Assembly (NCBI GenBank): GCA_002343505.1
Contig: DDQZ01000070.1
Coordinates: 67,611-131,610, forward strand
DNA: 64,000 bases
Reading direction: 5' to 3'
DNA from: Verrucomicrobiaceae bacterium UBA2429
GTDB taxonomy: Bacteria > Verrucomicrobiota > Verrucomicrobiia > Verrucomicrobiales > Verrucomicrobiaceae
A program made the translations under genes and the position numbers. This document shows, piece by piece, positions 1 through 7,846 of the stretch (its first letter is position 1; each line of letters begins with the position of its first letter). A model generated the notes under the pieces. The model did no database searches and was not told the DNA's origin. It saw only the letters and a list, made by a program, of their open reading frames with translations.

Positions 1-2593
1 AGGTGTAGGTGCTGCCGTTGCCGAGCGCCAGGACTCCGTTGGCGGGGTCAAAGCGCAAAACCTCGCCAGCCACAATGCTGCCGGGCTTGATGATCGCATT
101 CGTGTAAGTGACCACCGCGTCACCAGTTGCGCTGTCATACGAATATGTGCTGCCGCCCGTGTTGGCGGAGGGCAGCATCTTGAGATCCTGCTCGACGCCG
201 TTGATGAGAAGCCTGGAGCCGTCATCCGCAAACACGCTGATGGTGTACTCCTCGGTGAACTGCGGCTGCATCTGCCCGGTCCAGCGCACGGAGAAGGAGT
301 CCGGATTGATCAGCGCGTCATCCGGCGTGCCGGTGCCGTAGAGGCCGTTGTTGCTGTCATTGGTGCCGTTGGTGTTGGTGCCGACACGGCCTGGAGCTCC
401 TGAGAAGCTTGAGTTCTGCCAGACCCAGTTGAGCAGACCCGCTGTGGTGCTGGCCGGCCGGTTAAGAATAAAACCGCCCCCGGAATTGGTGGAGCTGGCA
501 GGCAGTGACGGCGCGGAGATGTTCACGACAAACTCATTGGCGCTGTTGACTGCGGCCACTGTGTAGGAGCCGTGGAAATTGCCGTTCGCGGGGGTGAACA
601 ACACTCCGGAGGAAAAGGCCAGCTCGACGGGGCTGCCGACCGACAACCCGTGCGCGTTAAGCCGCACCGTGATCGTGCCTGTCATGGGACTTCCCGTGGT
701 CAGCCGTGTGAAGGTGTAGTTTGAGGTCATCCCCTGAGTGTGCGTGAACATGTTTCCCGACGGGATGTTGGCGAAGGTGCCGTTGTTGATGCTCCATTGC
801 AGGCGGCACCGGGCCTCCCCGGTCGTCTCAACCATCTCAACCCGCATTTTGTATCTCTGAGCCGCCGATGCCGGGATGGTGAGGGCGTGATTGGCGCTGA
901 TTTTAAAGGTGCCGATGGTCTCGTCATCCGCCACACCATCCTCAGGGCTGGCGGTGGCCGCCGTGTCCCAGCCGTGCTCGACGATCTGCTCGCCGGGCAG
1001 GTCGAAAACACCATTGCCGTTCAAATCCAGGAGCACGCGGGCCTTGTCATCCGCGTCCAGTTGCAGGCGGTGATTCCCCGTCGTCGTGGGGTGCAGGTAA
1101 CCCTCCCAGACGGAGGACCAGTTGTCCGCCAGATTGCCGGGGCTGATGGAGTTGCCGTTCGGCGTGCCGCCCATCCACTCGAAGGCCACAGTAGGGTCAA
1201 CCCTCTCGATTACTGGCGGGTGCAGGATGGATTGAATGCTGTAATTGCAGGTGCTGCTGCTGTTGGCGGGCAGGCTCGCACCCGGAGGCATCTGGACGGT
1301 GAAATTTGTCGCCGTCTTGGCGGTAACCGTGTAATCCAGATGGTTGTAAGCCGCAGTGTTCAGATTGCCGCCAAGGAAAGTCAGCCTCACCACATGCCCC
1401 ACCTGCAGATTCGCAAGGTTGCCCGAAGGGCTGCCAGCGGTTGGTGTCACGACGGTGGTTCCCGTGAAATCAGGGCTCGTGCCCGCGCGCGTGTAAGCAT
1501 AGTTGGCCGTAAAACCAAAATTGGCCCCGTGGGCGTAAATGGTGCTGGCGTGATCATAATACCGCCCCAGCAGTCCGGTGCCCGTGGGAGCGGTGTTGTT
1601 TTGAATGATCACCGTGGCGCTGTCGGGGAAGCCGATGGAGGGCGGCGGATAGGCCTCCCCGGTCGTGGTGGTGAGTGTGGCGGTCACCGACTCGCTGCCT
1701 TCCACGCCAGAGTCGGGCAGAACGTTGACATGGATGGTGGCCGTCTTCACTCCGGGGGCGAATGTCACCGTTCCAACAGGCGTGCGGTTGTAATCCACCC
1801 CGGCGACGGCAGTGCCGCTGACCGAATAGTTGGCCGCGGCACCGAGCAGGCTGCGGCTGCGGCTGACCGTGAAGGTGCCTGAGTCCGGGCCGTCCTCGGA
1901 AGCGAAGGACTTGCTGGCAATAATCGTCACCTCGTCCGGGATTTGAAGTTCCTCAATAATCTCCTCCGCATCGCTGATCCCGTCGTCATTGCTGTCCGCC
2001 AGGGCGGGGTTCATGCCGAGTTTCAGCTTGGCCCAGTCGGAAACTCCCCCGCCAGTGGTGTCATGGTCGCTGACTTCCACTTTGTAGAATTTCTGGGTGC
2101 CGCCGTTTTTTGCGATGCTGAGAGTCAAATTCGGATTGTCCGACGCGGCCAGAAAATGTGGCGCCGCCACCGGAGTCAGCAACGGCTCCACCGCGGTGAA
2201 CGCCCCATTCGGATTGTCATCGCTGCGAACCGTGTATTTTTTCCCGGCCTTGGCGTTCACTTTGAAAACCACCGTGCTGGCGGCAATGATCGTGTCGCCC
2301 ATTCTGAGGCAGTCCCCCGCCAGAAAGGGGTTTGTTCCGGCAATGGATTCGATCAAATTGCTGCAGCCGTCCCCGTCCTCATCCCCCTGAGGATCAATGT
2401 TCCAGGCATTGAAGATGGACTGCCAGACGTCGTCCAGTCCGTCCGGTCCATTGGTCTGCCCGTTGGGTTCCTGACCCGCCGGCCATTTGTTGAAATCCGT
2501 GATCGCTTGCAGGTGGAGCACGGGCAAAAGGCAGAGCGCGGCGGCCACGGTTTTCCACGAGGAAACGAGGGGCTGGGTGAGGCGGCTGGACAT
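1..2593 (-). CDS. Large exported PA14 / Calx-beta protein, C-terminus cut off by window edge
   Basis: This is an open frame of 864 codons with no stop before base 1, so the C-terminus is missing. The N-terminus is a signal peptide (charged start, then VAAALCLLPVLHLQA). A short TSP3-like segment near residues 50-70 has DPQGDEDGDG, possibly Ca-binding. Residues about 234-324 look like a Calx-beta domain (SGTFTVSRS, SGTAVAGVDY). A first PA14-like domain begins at about 340 with GLLGRYY and continues after about 456 with SSVWEGYLHPTTTGNHRLQL and DADDKARVLLD. A second follows at about 712 onward (TISVFADDGSRLLINGV). Each PA14 is interrupted or preceded by a similar beta-rich block of about 90 residues (see findings). 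PA14 domains often bind carbohydrate; a surface or extracellular role is inferred. An in-frame ATG 27 bases upstream (2620) is an alternative start; neither has a ribosome binding site. Confidence 0.8.
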   Translation of the reverse strand, partial: MSSRLTQPLVSSWKTVAAALCLLPVLHLQAITDFNKWPAGQEPNGQTNGPDGLDDVWQSIFNAWNIDPQGDEDGDGCSNLIESIAGTNPFLAGDCLRMGDTIIAASTVVFKVNAKAGKKYTVRSDDNPNGAFTAVEPLLTPVAAPHFLAASDNPNLTLSIAKNGGTQKFYKVEVSDHDTTGGGVSDWAKLKLGMNPALADSNDDGISDAEEIIEELQIPDEVTIIASKSFASEDGPDSGTFTVSRSRSLLGAAANYSVSGTAVAGVDYNRTPVGTVTFAPGVKTATIHVNVLPDSGVEGSESVTATLTTTTGEAYPPPSIGFPDSATVIIQNNTAPTGTGLLGRYYDHASTIYAHGANFGFTANYAYTRAGTSPDFTGTTVVTPTAGSPSGNLANLQVGHVVRLTFLGGNLNTAAYNHLDYTVTAKTATNFTVQMPPGASLPANSSSTCNYSIQSILHPPVIERVDPTVAFEWMGGTPNGNSISPGNLADNWSSVWEGYLHPTTTGNHRLQLDADDKARVLLDLNGNGVFDLPGEQIVEHGWDTAATASPEDGVADDETIGTFKISANHALTIPASAAQRYKMRVEMVETTGEARCRLQWSINNGTFANIPSGNMFTHTQGMTSNYTFTRLTTGSPMTGTITVRLNAHGLSVGSPVELAFSSGVLFTPANGNFHGSYTVAAVNSANEFVVNISAPSLPASSTNSGGGFILNRPASTTAGLLNWVWQNSSFSGAPGRVGTNTNGTNDSNNGLYGTGTPDDALINPDSFSVRWTGQMQPQFTEEYTISVFADDGSRLLINGVEQDLKMLPSANTGGSTYSYDSATGDAVVTYTNAIIKPGSIVAGEVLRFDPANGVLALGNGSTYT

Positions 2594-2754
2594 GGCGGGA
2601 GGCGGGTTGGGTGGGGGCATGACAAAACCCCGGCGGATTTTTTGAATTTTCCCCGGCCTTTATTTTCGCGGTTTTAACAAAAAGCGCGGCTTTCCGTCAA
2701 CGGGTATTTTGGGCGGGGGCTGGCGCAAGAGACTCTGAGGCAGTCCTTTCGGTG

Positions 2755-5193
2755 TCAGAATGCCGGGCGCAGGGAGTCCCCCGCGCGCTCATGCGGCAGC
2801 CAAACGATGCCGGCGGCGTCCACCTGGATGCGGGACTTCACGGGCGTGAGCTTGAGCGTTTCTAGCGCGAGGGTGGCGGGATCGTATTGCCCGCGGATGC
2901 TGGCGGTTTCCTCCCCGGTCTGTTTTTCCAAAAGGGCGATGTCCTCCTGCACGCGGGCAAGTTCGGTCTGGGCGTTGGCCACGTCCTGCGACTCGCGCAT
3001 GACGCGGGCGGCGCCGGTCACCGTGGTGGTTTTCATCAGGGAGCCGATGCCGCTTTTGCGTCCGAAGAAGGCGCCGAGCAGGCTGCTGCCGAGGGAAACG
3101 GCGGTGGAGAGCTTGGCGCTGGTGGCCTGGGACTTCTGGGCGTCCACCTTGATCTGCGCGCGCATTTCCCGGTCCTGGAGGGTTTTGAGGGATTTGGCGG
3201 TCTTCTCGCGCAATTCCTCAATGGCCTGGTCCCGCAGCTCGCGCGCGGTGTGGGCCACGCGGGCGCGGAATTCATCGAGCTTTTCACCAGGATTCGAGCC
3301 GGTGTTCAGCAGCGGGCTGAAGCCGACTTCGATGCTGTGGTTGGCATAGACCCAGTCGGCGTAGTCTTTCTTGATGCTGGTGTAGGTGCTGGACTTCAAG
3401 GCCGCGCCGGGCAGGTCGGCGAACTCGGCTCCCTCGACCTGGGCAGTGTGCCAGCGCGCGGGCTCCGAGTCGCGCGGCAGCTCGACGAACTTGTCCCACA
3501 GCACGCGCTGCCCGGCGGTGTCTATGGGGTTCACGAGAGTGATGCGGCTGGAGCCGGAGATCTTCCGCCTCGTGTCCTCGAACTGCACCGTGGCGCTGCG
3601 CAGAATGGCAGGCACATAGCAGAGCGAGTCGGCGGGGGTGTCGGTGGGCAGGAAGTATTCCGCGGCAGTTTCAGGCAGCTTGGGCTTGTGGGTTTTCCTT
3701 TCTGCCGCAGGTGCAGCAGTGGCACCGGGGGGCAAAAAGCCGTCGTCCTCGGCGGCAGGCGCGGCGGCCTTGGCGGGGCGCAGCGGGTCCATGAGGCGCT
3801 TGATCTGGTCGCGCGCCAGGGGGCCGCAGAGGTAGCTCATGACCCAGCGGACATGGAAAACGGCGGGGCCGTCCTCGTGGACGTTGTTCATGAGGAAGAC
3901 GCGGTTGCCGAGACCGGAGATGGCGGTCTCCATGGCCTTGCGGTCGAATTTTTCCCCGGCGGCGCCGGCCAGGCCGTCGAGCAGGCGCGCCTTGTCACGC
4001 TCGGTCTGGAGGCGGCCGATCCACCAGGTGCCGATGTTCGAGAGCGCCTTGTAATCGAGGTCCACGGGGTTTTGCGTGGCGAGCAGCAGGCCGAGGCCGA
4101 AGGCGCGCGCCTGCTTGAGCAGGATCATCATCGGCTTCTTCGAAGGCGGCATCGCCGTCGGCGGCAGGTAGCCGAAGATCTCGTCCATGTAGAAGAGCGC
4201 GCGCAGGGAGGTGGTGCCCTGCTGGCGGCGCATCCAGCCGAGGAGCTGGTTCATGAGCAGCGAGACAAAAAACATGCGCTCATTGTCGCCGAGGTGGGCG
4301 ATGTTGAAGATGGTGACGCGCGGCCTGCCCTCGGCGGTGTAAAACATGCGCTGGATGTCGAGCGGCTCTCCCTCCAGCCAGGAGGCGAATCCGGGCGAGG
4401 CGATGAGGTTGTTCAGCTTCATCGCCAGCGCGGAGCGCTTGGCCTCCGGCAGGAAGGTCTCCACATCCACGACACCGATGGCGCGCATCGGCGGCTGCTG
4501 GATGTGGCGCACGAGATGCGCCAGGCTCACGCTTTGCCCCGCGCGCCAGCAGTGGCCGATGATGTTCGAGAGCAGGATGTGCTCGTGCGACTGCACGGGG
4601 TCCGCATCCACGCCCATGAGGCCGAGCAGCGAGGAGACGGTGCTTTCGATGCGCTCGGCGAGAATCTCCGTGTCCTCCATCAGCTCGGGGCCGGGGCACT
4701 CCAGGGAGCTGAGGATGCTGACCTGGAGACCGGCGCTGCTGCCGGGAGTGTAGATGGCCATGTCCACCGTCTCGCGCAGGCGGCGGATGCGCGCGGCGTC
4801 CTGGCCCCATTCGCCGAGGCCCTTGCTCCACATCCGCGCCTGGGAATCCGCGAGCTGCTCGACGCTAACACCCTTGCGCCGCGCGTCGTCCTCATTGACC
4901 CAGGGCTGGAAGTCCTCCGCGCTGAGATTGGGAAAGGTGAGCAGCGCGTTGCCGATGTCGCCCTTCGGGTCCACAGCGATGAGCGGGATGCCATCCATCG
5001 CCGCCTCCTCCAGCAAAGCGAGGCAAAGGCCTGTCTTGCCGGAACCCGTCATGCCCAGCACGACGCCGTGCGTGACGAGATCCTTCGAGTCGTAGAGCAC
5101 GAGGTCATCCTGGAGCTGCTTCGCGCCGAGGTCGTAACCGCGCCCGAGGTAAAAGGTGCCGAGCTTTTCGTATTGGTCAGGGGAGATGGTCAT
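2755..5193 (-). CDS. HerA/DUF853-like ATPase with C-terminal coiled coil
   Basis: The protein has 812 residues. The Walker A motif GMTGSGKT lies at residues 47-54, followed by IAVDPKGDIGN. The Walker B segment is ALFYMDEIFGYLPP, and ATQNPVDLDYKALSNIGTWW is a sensor-like motif seen in HerA/VirB4-type ATPases that are assigned to DUF853/DUF87. The C-terminal third has charged heptad-like stretches (residues about 640-690 and 725-760) around a small glycine-rich segment, LGSSLLGAFFGRKSG. Family members are hexameric DNA or protein pumps; the substrate here is unknown. A GTG lies immediately before the chosen ATG. The leader carries GAAATTCG-type short repeats about 20 bases upstream. No NurA-like partner is adjacent. 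Confidence 0.85.
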   Translation of the reverse strand: MTISPDQYEKLGTFYLGRGYDLGAKQLQDDLVLYDSKDLVTHGVVLGMTGSGKTGLCLALLEEAAMDGIPLIAVDPKGDIGNALLTFPNLSAEDFQPWVNEDDARRKGVSVEQLADSQARMWSKGLGEWGQDAARIRRLRETVDMAIYTPGSSAGLQVSILSSLECPGPELMEDTEILAERIESTVSSLLGLMGVDADPVQSHEHILLSNIIGHCWRAGQSVSLAHLVRHIQQPPMRAIGVVDVETFLPEAKRSALAMKLNNLIASPGFASWLEGEPLDIQRMFYTAEGRPRVTIFNIAHLGDNERMFFVSLLMNQLLGWMRRQQGTTSLRALFYMDEIFGYLPPTAMPPSKKPMMILLKQARAFGLGLLLATQNPVDLDYKALSNIGTWWIGRLQTERDKARLLDGLAGAAGEKFDRKAMETAISGLGNRVFLMNNVHEDGPAVFHVRWVMSYLCGPLARDQIKRLMDPLRPAKAAAPAAEDDGFLPPGATAAPAAERKTHKPKLPETAAEYFLPTDTPADSLCYVPAILRSATVQFEDTRRKISGSSRITLVNPIDTAGQRVLWDKFVELPRDSEPARWHTAQVEGAEFADLPGAALKSSTYTSIKKDYADWVYANHSIEVGFSPLLNTGSNPGEKLDEFRARVAHTARELRDQAIEELREKTAKSLKTLQDREMRAQIKVDAQKSQATSAKLSTAVSLGSSLLGAFFGRKSGIGSLMKTTTVTGAARVMRESQDVANAQTELARVQEDIALLEKQTGEETASIRGQYDPATLALETLKLTPVKSRIQVDAAGIVWLPHERAGDSLRPAF

Positions 5194-5212
5194 CACAGGG
5201 GATTAGAGACGA

Positions 5213-5241
5213 GAAATTCGAAAACCGAAATTCGAAATTCG
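5213..5241. repeat. Short GAAATTCG direct repeats in leader of HerA-like gene
   Basis: Three GAAATTCG-like units occur in 29 bases, about 20 bases upstream of the ATPase start at 5193. Similar ATTC-type short repeats precede the starts at 23499 and 61203. Confidence 0.5.
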
Positions 5242-5292
5242 AGATCAGCGAGCAGGAAGCCAACCCCGCACTCCGGCAAGCGCGCCAGGTAG

Positions 5293-5314
5293 GGCGCGTT
5301 GTCCCCAACGCGCC
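5293..5314 (-). repeat. Perfect 9-4-9 hairpin, palindrome family A copy 1
   Basis: Read on the minus strand this is GGCGCGTTG, loop GGGA, CAACGCGCC, followed by CTACC. The copies at 5379-5400 and 7805-7826 have the same architecture with different, compensated stem bases. Confidence 0.6.
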
Positions 5315-5378
5315 GCGTGCGCAGGCTGCGGGTCCGAACCACCCTGCCAGGTCATTCGCACCCTTGGCGCACGCGCGC

Positions 5379-5400
5379 GGCGGCTGGAGGACCAGCCGCC
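5379..5400 (+). repeat. Perfect 9-4-9 hairpin, palindrome family A copy 2
   Basis: GGCGGCTGG, loop AGGA, CCAGCCGCC, followed by CCACC. It shares GGCG at the 5' end, an RGGA loop and a C-rich 3' tail with the other two copies. Confidence 0.6.
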
Positions 5401-5653
5401 CCACCCCGGCAGGCGCGAATGCGCGTCAAAGACGCGGCGCGCCGCAACATCCCTGACGCGGCGGAGCTGCTGGGATTTTCTTCTCCAAGGTCTTGACGCC
5501 GGGCACGGTTTTCGCTTGGCTCGTTCCCATCATGAAAAAAGATTTCTCACTCCCGGCCCCGTCGCGGACGAATCTTCCTCCTCATCCACACCAAACTCTC
5601 GTCGAATCCCGTTCGACGATATATTCGTGTGGCTAACAACGTTCGCCTAACCC

Positions 5654-6298
5654 TTGAGCACGAAACCAACAGAAAACGCGGCTATTCAGCTCATCAACTG
5701 GATCACCGAGCGAGCCATTGATGGCATACCACCGCTTTGCTCAGCCGAGAACTTGGCTTTGGAGTATCAGATAGACACTTCTTATCCAGATACCGAAGAG
5801 CGCATCGAGTCGCTCATCAATTGGGAGACATCGAAGAACTTTACTTCGGGCTTTATCACAGGACTCGGCGGCATCATCACCATTCCTGTTTCAGTTCCGG
5901 CCTCGATGGGGGCTTCATGGGTTATTCAGGCGCGAATGGCTGCTGCCATAGCGAAGCTCGCCGGACATGACATCAAGTCAGACAGGGTGAAGACTTTCGT
6001 TCTGCTGACACTGGTTGGAGACGCTTGCAAAGATGTCTTGAAGGATGTCGGAATCAAGGTTGGCCAGGGATTTGCGAAGGCCGCTCTCAAGAGCGTTCCG
6101 GGCAAGGTCCTCATTGAGATCAACAAGAAGGTCGGCTTTCGCCTCCTGACAAAAGCGGGTGAGAAGGGAGCCGTTAACTTGGCGAAGATGATCCCCCTTG
6201 CTGGTGGTTTCATCGGCGGGGCATTTGATGCCGCTGCGTGCCGCGTCGTCGGAAAGCAAGCGAAGAACCTCTTTTACACCCCCAAGGATGACAAATGA
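5654..6298 (+). CDS. EcsC-family protein in low-GC island
   Basis: The product has 214 residues and resembles the EcsC protein family (founder: Bacillus EcsC of the Ecs ABC transporter locus). Supporting stretches are the segment around SGFITGLGGIITIPVSVPAS (residues 61-80), a second hydrophobic stretch around VLLTLVGDACKDVL, and the C-terminal LAKMIPLAGGFIGGAFDAAA. Function is not established; membrane association is likely. Translation must begin at TTG 5654 or later because an in-frame TAA sits at 5648-5650. No classical ribosome binding site is seen. The gene is clearly less GC-rich than its neighbours, and an attC-like hairpin begins two bases after its stop codon, as is usual for an integron cassette. 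Its orientation matches that site. Transfer into this genome is inferred. Confidence 0.75.
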   Translation: MSTKPTENAAIQLINWITERAIDGIPPLCSAENLALEYQIDTSYPDTEERIESLINWETSKNFTSGFITGLGGIITIPVSVPASMGASWVIQARMAAAIAKLAGHDIKSDRVKTFVLLTLVGDACKDVLKDVGIKVGQGFAKAALKSVPGKVLIEINKKVGFRLLTKAGEKGAVNLAKMIPLAGGFIGGAFDAAACRVVGKQAKNLFYTPKDDK

Positions 6299-6299
6299 A

Positions 6300-6392
6300 G
6301 GCGAACAAGGCGGATGCAGGCAACGGCTCGAAGATGATCTGTCGTGTCATCGGCGCTTCCCACTCGCCGTCGCCTGATCCGGTTCGTTGGGC
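6300..6392 (+). other. Integron attC-like hairpin
   Basis: A 93-base imperfect inverted repeat starts two bases after the EcsC stop. The 3' core GTTGGGC (6386-6392) fits GTTRRRY. The 5' partner GGCGAAC (6300-6306) keeps AAC but mismatches at two positions. Each side then has 4 unpaired bases, followed by CGGATGCAGGC (6311-6321) pairing with GCCTGATCCG (6372-6381), leaving G6316 unpaired like the extrahelical base of attC. Pairing extends into AACGGC/GCCGTC. A second hairpin occupies the tip. No integrase is in the window. Confidence 0.42.
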
Positions 6393-6428
6393 CAAAAACA
6401 CCTCATTCAATCAGTAGACCCTTCAACA

Positions 6429-7091
6429 ATGAACGTTCTCTCACTCGGACAGATTGTCCCAAATCGGATCCTTAGACGTGCACTAATTTGCCAAACGTTG
6501 CTGGCAACTCCGTTTGTCATGTTTGCCCTGCTCTTTCTGTGTGGCTACCTCAAAGAGCCTGGCGATGGTTATATGAACGAAGATAGCAAAGAAGTTGGCG
6601 CCGCTCACTTCACATTTGCTTTGTATTGGGTCGCGTTAATTTCAGGAACCCTCTTCTTCTCCACGACGGGTGCACTGTTCAGTATTTTCAGCAGAATCAG
6701 CGACAAGTCCGCAACGAAGGTAATTGAATTGAATCTCTTTCCTGTTTATCTTATTGGTATCCTTTTTGGTCTTCTCTCGTTGCTGCTCTTTTTGGGTGGA
6801 TTCGTCAGTGGAACACTTTTCCCCGATCTGGAAGATACTGGCATTTTCAGGATCTACTGGAGTCTCAGCCTCAGCGACTGGGCGAAGCTGTTTTTGTGGG
6901 CCTTCATACTTGGATTCTCCGAACGTCTGATTCCCGGATTTATCAAGAATTTGGCTCTGCTAATGGAGAATCAATTCGACGCACAAAACCATGCCCAACA
7001 AGTCGGCACTGGACAACCCGCTACCCGTTCCGAGTCGGATTCGGAGGATGACGACAAACCTCAACCAGAATCGGAGGGGCGCTCCAGGTAG
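6429..7091 (+). CDS. Small multi-pass membrane protein of unknown function
   Basis: The product has 220 residues. I do not recognise a family. Four hydrophobic helices are visible: residues about 20-42 (ICQTLLATPFVMFALLFLCG), 65-85 (ALYWVALISGTLFFSTTGAL), 105-130 (YLIGILFGLLSLLLFLGGFV) and 155-172 (WAKLFLWAFILGFSERLI). A hydrophilic acidic tail, TRSESDSEDDDKPQPESEG, ends the protein. The ATG at 6429 was chosen; an open frame extends back to a TTG at 6387, but that falls inside the attC-like site. It is co-oriented with the EcsC gene, similarly low in GC, and would be the second cassette of a putative two-gene island. Small membrane proteins of unknown function are common integron cargo; that link is inference. 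Confidence 0.65.
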   Translation: MNVLSLGQIVPNRILRRALICQTLLATPFVMFALLFLCGYLKEPGDGYMNEDSKEVGAAHFTFALYWVALISGTLFFSTTGALFSIFSRISDKSATKVIELNLFPVYLIGILFGLLSLLLFLGGFVSGTLFPDLEDTGIFRIYWSLSLSDWAKLFLWAFILGFSERLIPGFIKNLALLMENQFDAQNHAQQVGTGQPATRSESDSEDDDKPQPESEGRSR

Positions 7092-7320
7092 CGGGTGCCA
7101 GGCCTCATCGTTGAGGCGGAGTGGTGAAGGCGCTGGGCTGCGCTACTACTCAATTGCTTTTGGCTAACGCGGCATCCGCATGTCGTGCTGAAGTGCGCGT
7201 GAAATGATTTTTTCACCACGATGAATCCGATCCGCCGCCACATCCGCCCGCCGCAAGACTCTGCGGTGAGGACATGGGATTCGCGTTTGGGAAGAACGCG
7301 CTCGATGGTCAAGATGCCGT

Positions 7321-7593
7321 GTTTCCAATGGGGAATGCGGTTTTCCCAATGGGGGACGGCTCGTTTCCAATGGGGAACGCCACATTCCCAATGGGGGACA
7401 GCGCGTTTCCAATGGGGATTGCCGCTTTCCCAATGAGGGATCGCGCATTCCCAATGGGGATTGCCGCATTTCCAATGGGGGATGGCGCATTCCCAATGAG
7501 AAACGCAGCATTCCCAATGAGAAACGCAGCATTCCCAATGGGGGACGACGCATTTCCAATTGGGAATGCGGCATTTCCAATGGGGAACGGTGC
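7321..7593. repeat. 13 x 21-bp minisatellite
   Basis: Thirteen consecutive units of exactly 21 bases, consensus near TTYCCAATGGGGRAYGCNGC, occupy 273 bases with no indels. Units 9 and 10 are identical; the others differ mostly in the last 10 bases. TTCCC and GGGAA within the core make a weak inverted repeat. All units keep the same phase, so several frames are open, including a plus-strand frame with heptapeptides of FPMGNAA type and minus-strand frames with IPIGNAA and PHWECAI types. No signal peptide, start context or flanking domain supports a real protein. Confidence 0.9.
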
Positions 7594-7804
7594 GATCCAA
7601 CAAGGGTTCCGGCCTTCTGAACCTGGGAGGGATGCGGGGGAGCAAGTTTTTCCAGCGCTCCCTCTCATGTCCGCGCGGGTCCTCAGTGCGGATGTCCGCC
7701 GGGGCGCATGTTTTTGCCGCCGGGGAGGCGGCGAAACCCGGAAAGCTCCAACCCCGCGCTGAACCATGCCTGCCGCGCCCTTTGTACCCTGCACCTCCGC
7801 TGGC

Positions 7805-7826
7805 GGCGGGCTGGGGACAGCCCGCC
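7805..7826 (+). repeat. Perfect 9-4-9 hairpin, palindrome family A copy 3
   Basis: GGCGGGCTG, loop GGGA, CAGCCCGCC. It lies 21 bases beyond the 3' end of the minus-strand oxidoreductase gene and could also act as its terminator, though no T-run follows in that direction. Confidence 0.55.
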
Positions 7827-7846
7827 CTGTGGCGCACCTTTTTCCC

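Larger units (their letters stand above)
5197..5653. other. Intergenic region with short repeats and palindromes, no gene
   Basis: I see no convincing gene in these 457 bases. Three GAAATTCG-like units lie at 5213-5241, and two perfect 9-bp-stem hairpins lie at 5293-5314 and 5379-5400. A two-part stem (CCACAC with GTGTGG, CGTCGAA with TTCGACG, separated by symmetric 8-nt internal loops) spans 5586-5632. An imperfect inverted pair GGCTAAC/GTTCGCC follows at 5631-5647, just before the TTG start of the EcsC gene. Base composition falls sharply from about 5560 onward. Confidence 0.6.
7092..7846. other. Gene-free stretch with minisatellite and hairpins
   Basis: No gene is called here. A GCCTCA-TCGT-TGAGGC hairpin follows the preceding stop closely (7103-7118). 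TGGCTAAC at 7161-7168 repeats the 8-mer at 5630-5637 on the other side of the low-GC island. GTGAAA/TTTCAC forms a stem with a T-run near 7198-7216. The 21-bp tandem repeat fills 7321-7593, and a 9-4-9 hairpin lies at 7805-7826. Long open frames across this interval exist on both strands only because a 21-bp period excludes stops. Confidence 0.6.

Noticed and set aside
2887-5292. Long plus-strand frame of about 800 codons opposite the HerA-like ATPase
   Set aside because: Compositional shadow of a GC-rich gene; the minus-strand frame has Walker motifs, the plus frame only His/Arg/Gly-rich sequence with no domain.
7058-7117. Possible second attC: CCTCAAC ... GTTGAGG after the membrane-protein gene
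   Set aside because: The outer 7-mers pair perfectly but the inner arms do not, and the 3' 7-mer deviates from GTTRRRY; recorded only as hairpins.
7274-7762. 162-codon plus-strand frame across the minisatellite
   Set aside because: Several other frames are equally open because the repeat is 21 bases long; no domain, start context or signal.
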